Made by a program: the position numbers and the translations under genes. This document shows positions 8,426-16,780 of a stretch of DNA of 64,000 nt, one piece after another; position 1 is the first letter of the stretch, and each line of letters opens with the position of its first letter. The notes below the pieces were generated by a model that had not been told where the DNA came from, made no database searches, and saw nothing but the letters and a program-made list of their open reading frames with translations. Location of the stretch: the NCBI RefSeq assembly GCF_000170835.1, contig NZ_ABCP01000001.1, positions 430,030-494,029 on the forward strand, given 5' to 3'. The DNA is from Marinobacter algicola DG893 (GTDB taxonomy: Bacteria; Pseudomonadota; Gammaproteobacteria; Pseudomonadales; Oleiphilaceae).

Positions 8426-9091
8426 TCAGCTACCAGACAACGACGTATCCGAAGGATCAATCTCCATCTGCTGAATCGCGATCACCGCCTGGGTCCGGTT
8501 ACGAACCCCAAGCTTCCGGAACACCGCCGTGATATGGGCCTTGATCGTGGCCTCTGAGACGTCCAGATCATAAGCGATCTGTTTGTTCAAAAGCCCCTCG
8601 GCCAACATACCCAGCACCCGGAACTGCTGCGGCGTCAGTGATGCCAGTTTTTCAGAGAAGTCCGTCATGTCTGAATGCATTCGCTCAATCTTGTCCGCCA
8701 CACCCTCTGGCAACCAGACGTCCCCTTCCAGGACTGCCTGAATCGCCTCGGTGATGGTCGGCAGCGGCGCGGACTTCGGAATGAAGCCCGATGCCCCGTA
8801 GTCGATCGAACGGCGCATCACCTGCATTTCTTCCGATCCTGACACGACAACCACCGGCAGGCCGGGATACTGCCCGCGCATGAACACGAGCCCCGAGAAG
8901 CCGTGGGCGCCCGGCATGTTCAGATCCAGTAACACCAGATCCGCATCCGGATGCGACTCTACCGCCGCCTGCAGCGCCTTGATGCTGTCCACTTCCACTG
9001 TCTTGGCATCAGGTACCGCCTGACTGACCGCCTGTTTCAGAGCTGCCCGAAACAACGGGTGATCATCGGCGACGATAATGGTTTGTGTCAT
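8426..9091 (-). CDS. LuxR/NarL-family response regulator, possible CrbR/ErdR-type acetate regulator
   Basis: A 221-residue two-component regulator. The receiver domain has the acidic pair DD (residues 9-10) and phospho-acceptor Asp56 in LLDLNMP; the C-terminal LuxR helix-turn-helix covers about 152-212 (LTPQQFRVLGMLAEG, then SEATIKAHITAVFRKLGV). It follows the acetyl-CoA synthetase gene by 44 bases on the same strand. In Vibrio and Pseudomonas, acs is controlled by the CrbS/CrbR (MxtR/ErdR) system, whose regulator is of this type, so this may be that regulator. The cognate kinase is not in the window. Confidence 0.85.
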   Translation of the reverse strand: MTQTIIVADDHPLFRAALKQAVSQAVPDAKTVEVDSIKALQAAVESHPDADLVLLDLNMPGAHGFSGLVFMRGQYPGLPVVVVSGSEEMQVMRRSIDYGASGFIPKSAPLPTITEAIQAVLEGDVWLPEGVADKIERMHSDMTDFSEKLASLTPQQFRVLGMLAEGLLNKQIAYDLDVSEATIKAHITAVFRKLGVRNRTQAVIAIQQMEIDPSDTSLSGS

Positions 9092-9135
9092 TCAACAGAT
9101 TCCTCACAGGGTCACAGCCTGATAACGAGCAGGCC

Positions 9136-11082
9136 TTACTTGTTCGCACGACCGCTGATCAGGTCATCCACCACACCCGGGTCCGCCAGGGTAGAGGTAT
9201 CTCCCAACTGATCGTGCTCATTGGATGCGATTTTACGCAAAATCCGACGCATAATCTTGCCAGAACGAGTCTTGGGCAGTCCAGGCGCCCACTGAATTAC
9301 GTCTGGAGACGCAATCGGACCGATTTCCTTGCGCACCCACTGGACCAGCTCTTTCTTCAACTCGTCGCTGGGTTCCTCGCCATGAACCAGGGTTACATAG
9401 ACATAAATGCCCTGCCCCTTGATTTCGTGGGGGTAACCAACGACAGCGGCCTCAGCAACCTTGTCGTGGGCTACCAGAGCACTTTCCACCTCAGCTGTTC
9501 CCAGGCGGTGGCCGGACACGTTCAGCACATCGTCCACTCGACCAGTAATCCAGTAATAGCCATCTTCATCGCGACGAGCACCGTCACCGGTAAAGTACAT
9601 ACCCTTGTAGGTACTGAAGTAGGTTTGCTTGAAGCGCTCATGGTCACCGTAAATGGTGCGCATCTGGCCCGGCCAACTGTCCAGGATAACCAGGTTGCCC
9701 TCGGTCTTGCCTTCCAGAATATTGCCGTCGTTGTCCACCAGTGCCGGCTTGACACCGAAGAACGGCACAGTCGCGGAACCCGGCTTCAGATCGATGGCGC
9801 CCGGCAGCGGCGAAATCAGAATGCCGCCGGTTTCTGTCTGCCACCAGGTGTCCACAATCGGGCACTTGCTGTTACCGATGACGCGATGGTACCACTCCCA
9901 GGCTTCCGGGTTGATCGGCTCACCCACCGAGCCCAGCAGGCGCAGGCTGTCGCGGGTGGTGCCGTTCATGCAGGACTCGCCCTCGGCCATCAGGGCACGA
10001 ATGGCGGTGGGTGCAGTGTACAGGATGTTGACCTTGTGCTTGTCCACCACCTGGCCCATGCGGGAGGTATCCGGGTAATTGGGCACACCCTCGAACAGGA
10101 CGGTGACCGCACCGTTAGCCAGCGGGCCATACAGGATGTAGCTGTGGCCTGTGACCCAGCCAAAGTCCGCCGTACACCAGTAGACATCGCCGTCCTGGTA
10201 ATCAAACACGTATTCGTGGGTCATGGAGGTGTACACCATGTAGCCACCGGTGGTGTGTAATACGCCTTTCGGAGCCCCGGTTGAACCAGAGGTGTACAGC
10301 ATGAACAGCGGGTCTTCGGCGTTCATGGGCTCCGCCGGGCAATCGGAGGAAGCGACCTTCATCAGCTCTTCATAGCTCTGATCACGGCCGTCTTTCCATG
10401 GCACATCGCCTCCGGTGCGCTTGACCACGATAACCTTGTCGACGTCAGCGCCGTCTTCTTTACTCAGGGCAGCGTCGACGTTCTTCTTGAGCGGGATCTT
10501 GCGTCCACCACGGACGCCTTCGTCGGCCGTGACTACAAAACGGGATTTGCCATTCGCTATCCGGGCGCCCAGTGCTTCCGGCGAAAACCCGCCGAAGACA
10601 ACGGAATGGATAGCACCGATGCGGGCACAGGCCAGCATGGCAACCCCTGTTTCAACAATCATGGGCATGTAAATAGTGACAACGTCGCCCTTCTTGACGC
10701 CCTGATCTTTCAGAACGTTCGCGAACTTACAGGTTTCTTCATACAGTTCGCGGTAGGTCACGTTGCGGGAATCGGCTGGGTCGTCGCCCTCGAAAATGAT
10801 GGCCGTCTGATCACCGCGCTTTTCCAGGTGACGGTCCAGGCAGTTGGCGGCAGCGTTCAGTTGGCCGTCTTCAAACCACTTGATGGATAGGTTGTCGTAG
10901 TCGTAGGTGGTGTTTTTTACCTTCGAGAAGGGCTTGATCCAGTCCAGTCGCTTGCCGTGTTCGGCCCAGAAAGTTTCCGGGTCTTCCACCGACTGTTGGT
11001 ACATTTTCTCGTACTGATCCCGGTTTAGCAGGGCCCTTTTGGCCACGTCCGGACTTACCGGATAAACCTGTTTATCAGTCAT
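9136..11082 (-). CDS. acs: Acetyl-CoA synthetase
   Basis: A 648-residue AMP-forming acetate:CoA ligase, making acetyl-CoA from acetate, ATP and CoA. The phosphate loop [12 protein letters not shown], the acetate-pocket TWWQTETGG and the [20 protein letters not shown] hinge region are all present. The C-terminal [11 protein letters not shown] puts the regulatory, acetylatable lysine at residue 609, the same number as in the Salmonella enzyme. Length is exactly that of the family. GGGGGAG precedes the ATG. The following response regulator gene is probably cotranscribed and may regulate it. Confidence 0.97.
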   Translation of the reverse strand: MTDKQVYPVSPDVAKRALLNRDQYEKMYQQSVEDPETFWAEHGKRLDWIKPFSKVKNTTYDYDNLSIKWFEDGQLNAAANCLDRHLEKRGDQTAIIFEGDDPADSRNVTYRELYEETCKFANVLKDQGVKKGDVVTIYMPMIVETGVAMLACARIGAIHSVVFGGFSPEALGARIANGKSRFVVTADEGVRGGRKIPLKKNVDAALSKEDGADVDKVIVVKRTGGDVPWKDGRDQSYEELMKVASSDCPAEPMNAEDPLFMLYTSGSTGAPKGVLHTTGGYMVYTSMTHEYVFDYQDGDVYWCTADFGWVTGHSYILYGPLANGAVTVLFEGVPNYPDTSRMGQVVDKHKVNILYTAPTAIRALMAEGESCMNGTTRDSLRLLGSVGEPINPEAWEWYHRVIGNSKCPIVDTWWQTETGGILISPLPGAIDLKPGSATVPFFGVKPALVDNDGNILEGKTEGNLVILDSWPGQMRTIYGDHERFKQTYFSTYKGMYFTGDGARRDEDGYYWITGRVDDVLNVSGHRLGTAEVESALVAHDKVAEAAVVGYPHEIKGQGIYVYVTLVHGEEPSDELKKELVQWVRKEIGPIASPDVIQWAPGLPKTRSGKIMRRILRKIASNEHDQLGDTSTLADPGVVDDLISGRANK

Positions 11083-11379
11083 TGTGCTCCCCCTTATTAG
11101 TCAGAGTCTATTGTCATTATCGGTTATTTAATAAAGAGCGTGACGGGCAAAAAAAGCCCTGAAGACGGATACCCATAGTTCAACACGCGCGCCAGTGAAC
11201 AATGAATTAGACTAACGTCCCAATCCGCCGGCACTTTTAGCTAGAATGACGGCCTTGCGAGGGGTGCCGCTATGCTCTGGAGCCTGCCCTAAAGGATAGA
11301 CTCGCCAGCGGAAACAACAAGTGACGTTCCGCCCCCGGAACCGGGGGGCGGATAGAAAGGACCGCCGATTGAGCGGATG
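11083..11379. other. 297-base intergenic region, acs leader and FAR 3' flank
   Basis: No gene is visible. It carries the acs leader and the DNA downstream of the acyl-CoA reductase. A GC-rich dyad (about 11331-11353) lies some 30 bases past the reductase stop but lacks a T-run, so it is at best a weak terminator. A GGGC-A7-GCCC dyad about 70 bases from the acs start is the only other symmetry seen. I could not identify a sigma-54 or sigma-70 promoter with confidence. Confidence 0.4.
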
Positions 11380-12918
11380 TCAGGCGGCTTTTTTGCGGGT
11401 GTCGGCGGCCCGCAGGCTGTACAGTTTTCGCTCCTTCAGAGCGTAGCGGTTGAGACCTCCCAGGTGGATCTTGCACAAGTACAGCTGCCAGTCAATCTGA
11501 CGCGCATCCACCGGGAACAGGACACGGTCCAGTTCACCCATGCGCGAAGCCAGGGCCATCAGCGAATCGTTACGGAAGATGTAATCCGGTGCCGTGTAGA
11601 AACCAAAGATGGTGGCCAGTGAACGCGTGGTATCGAGGTTTTTGAGAACCTTGAGCTCACGGTTCTGGCCAGCCAGCCTCATTGCCTTGCCAGCAATCGA
11701 CAACGGCACGCGCATGCCGCCAACCACAACATCAAACAGCTTGCGATTGACCGCCACAAACGGTTTCGTGGGCCGTCGGTAGAACAACTGGTCATACGCT
11801 GCATAGTTGGTCTTGGCTTCGGCCATCAGGTAGTCAATGAACTTGCCCAGCGAAATCGGATTAGAACCGCCACTGCAGCATTGATAGATGCGGCGCTGCC
11901 CTGACCCGGAAAGGGCTTCTGCCAGGGACAAGATGATACTGTTGGCCACCAGGTCCACCGGGATCACATCGATAATGCCGCTACGCTTGCCTGGGAACAG
12001 GGAGACCTTCTCACGGGCATAGGCAAGGATAATGGCGTCTGCCACCTTCACACCTTCAATCCATCCTGGCGAAGGCTCTTCCAGTGCACTTTCAATGATG
12101 GAAGGGCGAACAATCGTAAGTGAACGCCCGGAAAGGGCTTTCATCAGGAGTTGCTCACCCAGCCATTTGGTAAACGTGTAGGTGTCACTCCAGCCGTAGT
12201 TGTTGGCCTCTCGAATCCCCAGGTCCACCAGCTTTTTTTCAAGTACTTTGCCGGAGTATCGGGCTTTCACGTCGGAAATTTTGTCCTGCAGCAAATGCAC
12301 AAGCTCTTCGATTTCATAGTAGCCGTCGGTGCTGCGGGGAATAGACTCGCCCGCCGGCTTGATGACGGACTCCGTGATCTGGCCGGAATTCTTGCCATTG
12401 ACGTAGCAGGTGGACACCTGGATAACCGCCATGGCGCTATTGAGCTCCGCCAGAGCGGCAACGTTCTCCAGGCACAGGGTGTTAATCTTCAGCGCCTTGT
12501 CGAGTTCCTCCCGGAAGTTCACACTGGCTGCGGAATTTATAAACGCATCGACCTGCCCGGCAAGTGCACGGAACCGCTCCGGCGTGAGCCCGAAACGCGA
12601 CTCTGTCACTTCGCCGGTGATGCAGTGAACGCGTTCCTCAAGAAAGGTTTCAAACGCCTCGTTGTCATCGTGCCGAAGGCGTTCGAACACGGAAGAACTG
12701 GCGATCTCGTTGAGGAATCGTTCCCGTGCTGCAGGATGCCTTTTGTTACCACGGATAAGAAGATGGATCCCGCCAATATCCGGCACCGTGCGAATCAATT
12801 TTTCCAGTACCACCTTACCAAGAAACCCGGTGGTGCCGGTGATCAGCACGTGTTTACCACGTAGTTGCTCAAGAACACCGGACGCTGACGCTCCGTTTTG
12901 TTGCTGCTGTGTTGCCAT
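11380..12918 (-). CDS. Bifunctional fatty acyl-CoA reductase (alcohol-forming, FAR)
   Basis: A 512-residue alcohol-forming fatty acyl-CoA reductase, which reduces long-chain acyl-CoA (or acyl-ACP) to the fatty alcohol with NADPH, supplying the alcohol for wax esters. The N-terminal Rossmann domain has GTTGFLGK at 28-35 and the active-site YTFTK at 247-251. The C-terminal 'sterile' reductase domain follows from about residue 370. The protein appears essentially identical, from memory, to the Marinobacter algicola FAR. AAGGAG precedes the ATG by nine bases. It is a single-gene unit with a perfect inverted repeat in its leader. The wax ester synthase partner is not in the window. Confidence 0.95.
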   Translation of the reverse strand: MATQQQQNGASASGVLEQLRGKHVLITGTTGFLGKVVLEKLIRTVPDIGGIHLLIRGNKRHPAARERFLNEIASSSVFERLRHDDNEAFETFLEERVHCITGEVTESRFGLTPERFRALAGQVDAFINSAASVNFREELDKALKINTLCLENVAALAELNSAMAVIQVSTCYVNGKNSGQITESVIKPAGESIPRSTDGYYEIEELVHLLQDKISDVKARYSGKVLEKKLVDLGIREANNYGWSDTYTFTKWLGEQLLMKALSGRSLTIVRPSIIESALEEPSPGWIEGVKVADAIILAYAREKVSLFPGKRSGIIDVIPVDLVANSIILSLAEALSGSGQRRIYQCCSGGSNPISLGKFIDYLMAEAKTNYAAYDQLFYRRPTKPFVAVNRKLFDVVVGGMRVPLSIAGKAMRLAGQNRELKVLKNLDTTRSLATIFGFYTAPDYIFRNDSLMALASRMGELDRVLFPVDARQIDWQLYLCKIHLGGLNRYALKERKLYSLRAADTRKKAA

Positions 12919-12955
12919 GGCGAGAACTCCTTCTCAGATTTACTGTGTAGCCATC

Positions 12956-12980
12956 AAATGCAGTGGGTTTCACTGCATTT
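12956..12980 (-). promoter_or_regulatory. Perfect 10-bp inverted repeat upstream of FAR
   Basis: The arms AAATGCAGTG and CACTGCATTT flank five bases. The dyad ends 38 bases before the FAR start codon, so it could be a repressor operator or a hairpin in the mRNA leader. It does not match the FadR or PsrA operators I know. Function is inferred from position only. Confidence 0.5.
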
Positions 12981-13142
12981 TGCGGGCCACGATTCCGGGG
13001 ATAAGACTGATTTTTGCACAGACCGAATGACAGTGCGGTGACATAGAGCAAAGTTACGCTACAAATTGCATCAATAAAATGACCATAAAATAAGGTGACT
13101 AAATGCAAAAAAAGGCGTGGAGAAAAACGGGATAAAAGACGT

Positions 13143-14456
13143 TCAATAGCCGTTCTTGTCGGTGTCCGCCAACGAGCGCAGAAGCTGGTCCAGTGAAATG
13201 TTGGACGGCTGTTCCTTAAGCGCCCGAATCAACCGGCTTTGTTCACCAAAACTGATACGGTCATAGTAGGGCTCGCGCTCCGGTTTGCTGGCAATCGGCC
13301 CTGCTGTGCGGGGAGCCGCCACAGGGTCAACTTCGGCGGCAAGGTGGCGAAGATGGGTCGCCATATGCTCTCGTTGTTCCTTCTCCAGTTTTTCCCAGTT
13401 GAGGGAAGCCAAACCAGTCTGGATGATCTCAATGGTATCTGCGTCCATTGTGCGTCCCAACAGTGCAAAAAGCCCTTGGAACGCCTCATAACGCAGCAGC
13501 GGCTTGCTCTTGCTGCCAGCCAGTATCTCACCGAGTTCTGCGGTCAGCCGCTTGCATTCCTGGGCCGGGTCCTTTGGTGTTTTCACCTGGTCACCGTCGG
13601 ACGCAGGCGCCACATCCGCAGGGCCAGACGACACCCGGTGCCAATAAGCCGCAATTCCGGCCTTTCGTGACGGTAGCTGGCGCAGCCGCACGTTCAGCAT
13701 GTCAGCCAATGTTCGGAATTGACGGCTGGATGGGTCGGAAGCCGGCAACAGTGCCACAGGGCGCTGATTCATCACCGACTGCCGCAGGGTTTCGTCCCGC
13801 CAGATCGCACCCAGGTAATGCAACTGCAACCCAAGGTGCCGCACGGCAGCGGCATCAAGGCGCTGAAATACGGATCGAGCCTGACTTGCACCCTGAGCCA
13901 TGTTCACCAACACACTCGGCGTCCTTCGGTAACCACGGCGAATCAGCAGTTTTATCAGCGAGAAGGCGTCGGTCAGCGATGCCGGGTCTGGCGTGACCAC
14001 GACGCAGGCCAGTTCCGCCGCCGCAATCATGTGCATGCCGGTCTTCTGCAAGCCGGAGGCCGTGTCTGTGATCACGTAGTCGTAGTTTTTCTCCAGCCTC
14101 GACAACGCCTTGAGAACACGGAGGCTTTCGTCAGCGGCCATGTCGACGCACTGCTCAACCCCCGAGGCACCGGGAATAATGTGCAAGCCCCACTCTGCTT
14201 CCATGATCACATCGCGGAGGGAGCACTCGCCAGCCATTACGTTGGCCAGGGTGCGCTGCGGATACCTGCCCAGCATAATACTGACATTGGCAAGATCCGT
14301 GTCACCATCCAGCAACAATACTCTGTAACCCTCTCGCGCAAGCGTCAGGGAAAGGTTCAGTGCCACCGATGTTTTCCCGACGCCGCCCTTGCCACCGGTT
14401 ATGGCCAGCGTTCTGGGTTGCTTCGGAATGTGTCTGGAAGTACGGGAGTCGGTCAT
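13143..14456 (-). CDS. FleN/FlhG-like MinD-family ATPase with long C-terminal extension
   Basis: A 437-residue ParA/MinD-type ATPase. The deviant Walker A motif GGKGGVGKT is at residues 21-29, followed by LLLDGDTDLANVSIMLG and IIPGASGVEQ, the pattern of FlhG/FleN proteins that set flagellar number and position. Usual FleN proteins are about 275-300 residues; here roughly 160 extra residues follow the ATPase domain, of no family I recognise. No flagellar genes are nearby, so it is probably a paralog and not the canonical FleN. It diverges from the HDOD-kinase/GGDEF-EAL pair, hinting at control of a polar structure or of that pathway. Confidence 0.82.
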   Translation of the reverse strand: MTDSRTSRHIPKQPRTLAITGGKGGVGKTSVALNLSLTLAREGYRVLLLDGDTDLANVSIMLGRYPQRTLANVMAGECSLRDVIMEAEWGLHIIPGASGVEQCVDMAADESLRVLKALSRLEKNYDYVITDTASGLQKTGMHMIAAAELACVVVTPDPASLTDAFSLIKLLIRRGYRRTPSVLVNMAQGASQARSVFQRLDAAAVRHLGLQLHYLGAIWRDETLRQSVMNQRPVALLPASDPSSRQFRTLADMLNVRLRQLPSRKAGIAAYWHRVSSGPADVAPASDGDQVKTPKDPAQECKRLTAELGEILAGSKSKPLLRYEAFQGLFALLGRTMDADTIEIIQTGLASLNWEKLEKEQREHMATHLRHLAAEVDPVAAPRTAGPIASKPEREPYYDRISFGEQSRLIRALKEQPSNISLDQLLRSLADTDKNGY

Positions 14457-14776
14457 GAATGCTTAATAGGCGCTGTCTTGTCCGTTGACTGACACGTGAT
14501 CCGGGTGAAAATTTGAGTACTGTGTCAAAGTGTAACCCGGACGAAGTTCTAACTGTAGACAAAAAGAGACGGGTTGCATGCCCGATAATGGACGGTTTTG
14601 CGACATTTAACCTGTAAAAAGTTTACACATATCACAACACAGGTAATACTCTGCTTAAAAAAGGACCAATAACTGTTTAATAAACGCAGGTTATTGTCTA
14701 AGCTCCATCGGGTTAATGTTTATGAACAAGTCGTCAGATACTAACGAGATATCTGGCGCGCTATACAGGCAGGCCT
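14457..14776. other. 320-base divergent intergenic region
   Basis: No gene is visible. It separates the FleN-like ATPase from the HDOD kinase and is AT-richer than its flanks. It contains a possible sigma-28-type promoter on the plus strand (14562-14588) and an imperfect stem (14667-14696; CAATAACTG against CAGGTTATTG with one bulged G) around the 11-base palindrome GTTTAATAAAC. Both promoters must lie here. Confidence 0.5.
14562..14588 (+). promoter_or_regulatory. Possible sigma-28 (FliA) promoter
   Basis: AAAA, 15 bases, then CCCGATAA: one mismatch in each box from the TAAA-N15-GCCGATAA consensus, with exact spacing. It lies about 190 bases upstream of the HDOD kinase gene. A match this short could arise by chance; the FleN-like gene opposite gives modest contextual support for a motility link. 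Confidence 0.35.
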
Positions 14777-16756
14777 ATGCAGATTGCCCCTGACATACAG
14801 CTACCGAGTCTCCCGGAGGTTACCCTTCGGGCGCTTGAAGCTTGCCATCAGGATGAGAGTTATCGCCGCATAAGTGACATTGTTTCTGCCGACACCGCTC
14901 TGGTCGCTCGTGTTCTCGCTCTGGCCAACTCGGCACTGTATGGGCCCACCTCGCAAATACGTTCCATTGACCAGGCCTTGCTCAGGCTGGGAACCCGACG
15001 TTTCCACACCTTGGTTCTGACTGCAGCGCTACGCCAGATTCTCTACGAACTCGGAGCTGACCAGTGGCAACAGCTGCGGGACTTCTGGCGTCATTCACTT
15101 ACCACCGCACTGACGGCAAGGGCCCTGGCAACATTGACCCGCTACCCCGAACCCGATCAGGCGTTCATGCTGGGTATGTTGCACAACGTGGGCGAGCTGA
15201 TCGCACTGAAAACCCCGCCAGGAGAAACCCAGCAATACTACTTTGACCATCAATCCGATATTGCGGCTGAACTGGTCAATTCATGGGGCCTGGGTCCCAT
15301 GGCGGTTGACGCCATGCGTTACCAGCAGGCGATGCCGACGGAAATACGGGATGCCGGGCACCTGGTCAAACTGATCAGCCTGGCAACGCGCCTGGCGCTT
15401 TCGGATGCGGCGGGCATTGCGGCGGCAGGGACCGTTTTTGGCCTCAATGAAGAGCTCACGCGAGAGATCAACCGCAGGATCGACCAGGAAGTGAGCGGAG
15501 TGGCCGAGTCGCTGGGCATTCCGCTGTCGGAAGACTACGACGCACGCCACTCCAACCACAAACTCAAGCAGACCATACTGAAACAGGCCATGGCCAGCCA
15601 GGCGTTGGAGCTGTCGCCGATTCGCGGCAGCGCCCAGGAGAGCCTGGCCGCAACCGTCACCAGCCTGACGCTGATCACCGGCCTGCCGGCACTCTATTTT
15701 GGCCAGGCCGGAGACGGGCTGACGCTTCTCTCTGCCAGCAACGGCGATACCCCTGACCTTACCGTTGCCAGCGGGCCAGCCACCAGCGTGTTGACCGAGG
15801 CCTACAGCAGCGGCACCGTCCTGTGTCTTGGTGATCGCACAACCACAGTGCTGGACCGCCAGCTACTTTCTCTATTGAAAACCCCGTCTCTGGTGGCCAT
15901 TCCCGTTCAGGGGGAAGATCAATGTGCTGGCGTCTTTGTCGTTGGTACCGACCATGACAACTCCGCTCATACCGAAGACATCGGACGCCTGTTCAGCGCA
16001 AAGCTGTCTAATGCCGTCGCAGACACGCTGGCCCATAACGAAAGCAGTCAGGCCGGCATGGAAACCGAACTGGCCCGACAGGCCATTCGTCGCCAGGTCC
16101 ATGAAGTGAGCAACCCGCTGACCATCATCCGGCAATACATCTATCAACTGCGGAACCGGCTGGATGATGACGAAGTGCAGGAAGAGCTGGACGTCATACG
16201 TGACGAACTTGATCGCGCAGGGGACCTCCTGTTGCAGATCAGCCGGGCTCCGAGCCATGATGCTGCCGACACGACCGGCGCCTGCAACCTTAATGACGAA
16301 CTGAGAATTCTGCGGGACTTACTGGATGACAGCCTTTTCAGCGGCGACGACAGGATACTGGAGCTGGACCTGTGCGAGGCCCCAACCGACATCACCGTGC
16401 CCGGCGCGGTCATTCGACAGGTGATTATTAACCTGGTCCGTAATGCAGCGGAATGTCTCATTGACGGGGGCGAGGTTTCTATTCACACACTGGCACCGGT
16501 CTGGCAGAGCGGAAAAACCTGGGTGGAACTGGAAGTGGCGGACACCGGCAATGGAATTCCCGACGAGGTTCGCAAATACTTGTTTTCACCGGTTCGATCC
16601 ACCAAGGGTAAGGGCCACAGTGGCCTGGGCCTGAGCGTGGTCAAACAGTTGATTGATGACATGGAGGGCATCATTAGTTGCCGCACAGGACGCGAAGGCA
16701 CAGTATTCCGAATACTGTTTCCCGCGGCGGCAAATAAAAAAAACGATGAAAAATGA
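14777..16756 (+). CDS. HDOD-GAF hybrid sensor histidine kinase
   Basis: A 659-residue cytosolic kinase with no membrane span. An HDOD domain occupies about residues 8-210 (LPSLPEVTLRALE opening, MLHNVGELI in the core), a GAF-like segment about 285-415, a HisKA helix with phospho-acceptor His442 (RQVHEVSNPL), and an HATPase domain from about 530 (NLVRNAAECL, DTGNGIPDEV, GLGLSVVKQL). HDOD domains resemble degenerate HD phosphohydrolases and are usually protein-interaction or signalling modules. The gene ends 24 bases before a REC-PAS-GGDEF-EAL gene, its likely phosphotransfer partner. The input signal is unknown. The alternative call is an HDOD protein with a secondary kinase. Confidence 0.85.
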   Translation: MQIAPDIQLPSLPEVTLRALEACHQDESYRRISDIVSADTALVARVLALANSALYGPTSQIRSIDQALLRLGTRRFHTLVLTAALRQILYELGADQWQQLRDFWRHSLTTALTARALATLTRYPEPDQAFMLGMLHNVGELIALKTPPGETQQYYFDHQSDIAAELVNSWGLGPMAVDAMRYQQAMPTEIRDAGHLVKLISLATRLALSDAAGIAAAGTVFGLNEELTREINRRIDQEVSGVAESLGIPLSEDYDARHSNHKLKQTILKQAMASQALELSPIRGSAQESLAATVTSLTLITGLPALYFGQAGDGLTLLSASNGDTPDLTVASGPATSVLTEAYSSGTVLCLGDRTTTVLDRQLLSLLKTPSLVAIPVQGEDQCAGVFVVGTDHDNSAHTEDIGRLFSAKLSNAVADTLAHNESSQAGMETELARQAIRRQVHEVSNPLTIIRQYIYQLRNRLDDDEVQEELDVIRDELDRAGDLLLQISRAPSHDAADTTGACNLNDELRILRDLLDDSLFSGDDRILELDLCEAPTDITVPGAVIRQVIINLVRNAAECLIDGGEVSIHTLAPVWQSGKTWVELEVADTGNGIPDEVRKYLFSPVRSTKGKGHSGLGLSVVKQLIDDMEGIISCRTGREGTVFRILFPAAANKKNDEK

Positions 16757-16780
16757 CGAAGAAACGACGGGCGTACTGAC

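Noticed and set aside
9085..10260. Plus-strand 391-residue frame within acs
   Set aside because: Antisense to a perfect acetyl-CoA synthetase; composition (His/Gln/Val-rich) is typical of shadow frames.
11327..11353. Strong terminator after the fatty acyl-CoA reductase
   Set aside because: The GC dyad is good, but no T-run follows it on the minus strand; listed only as part of the intergenic region.
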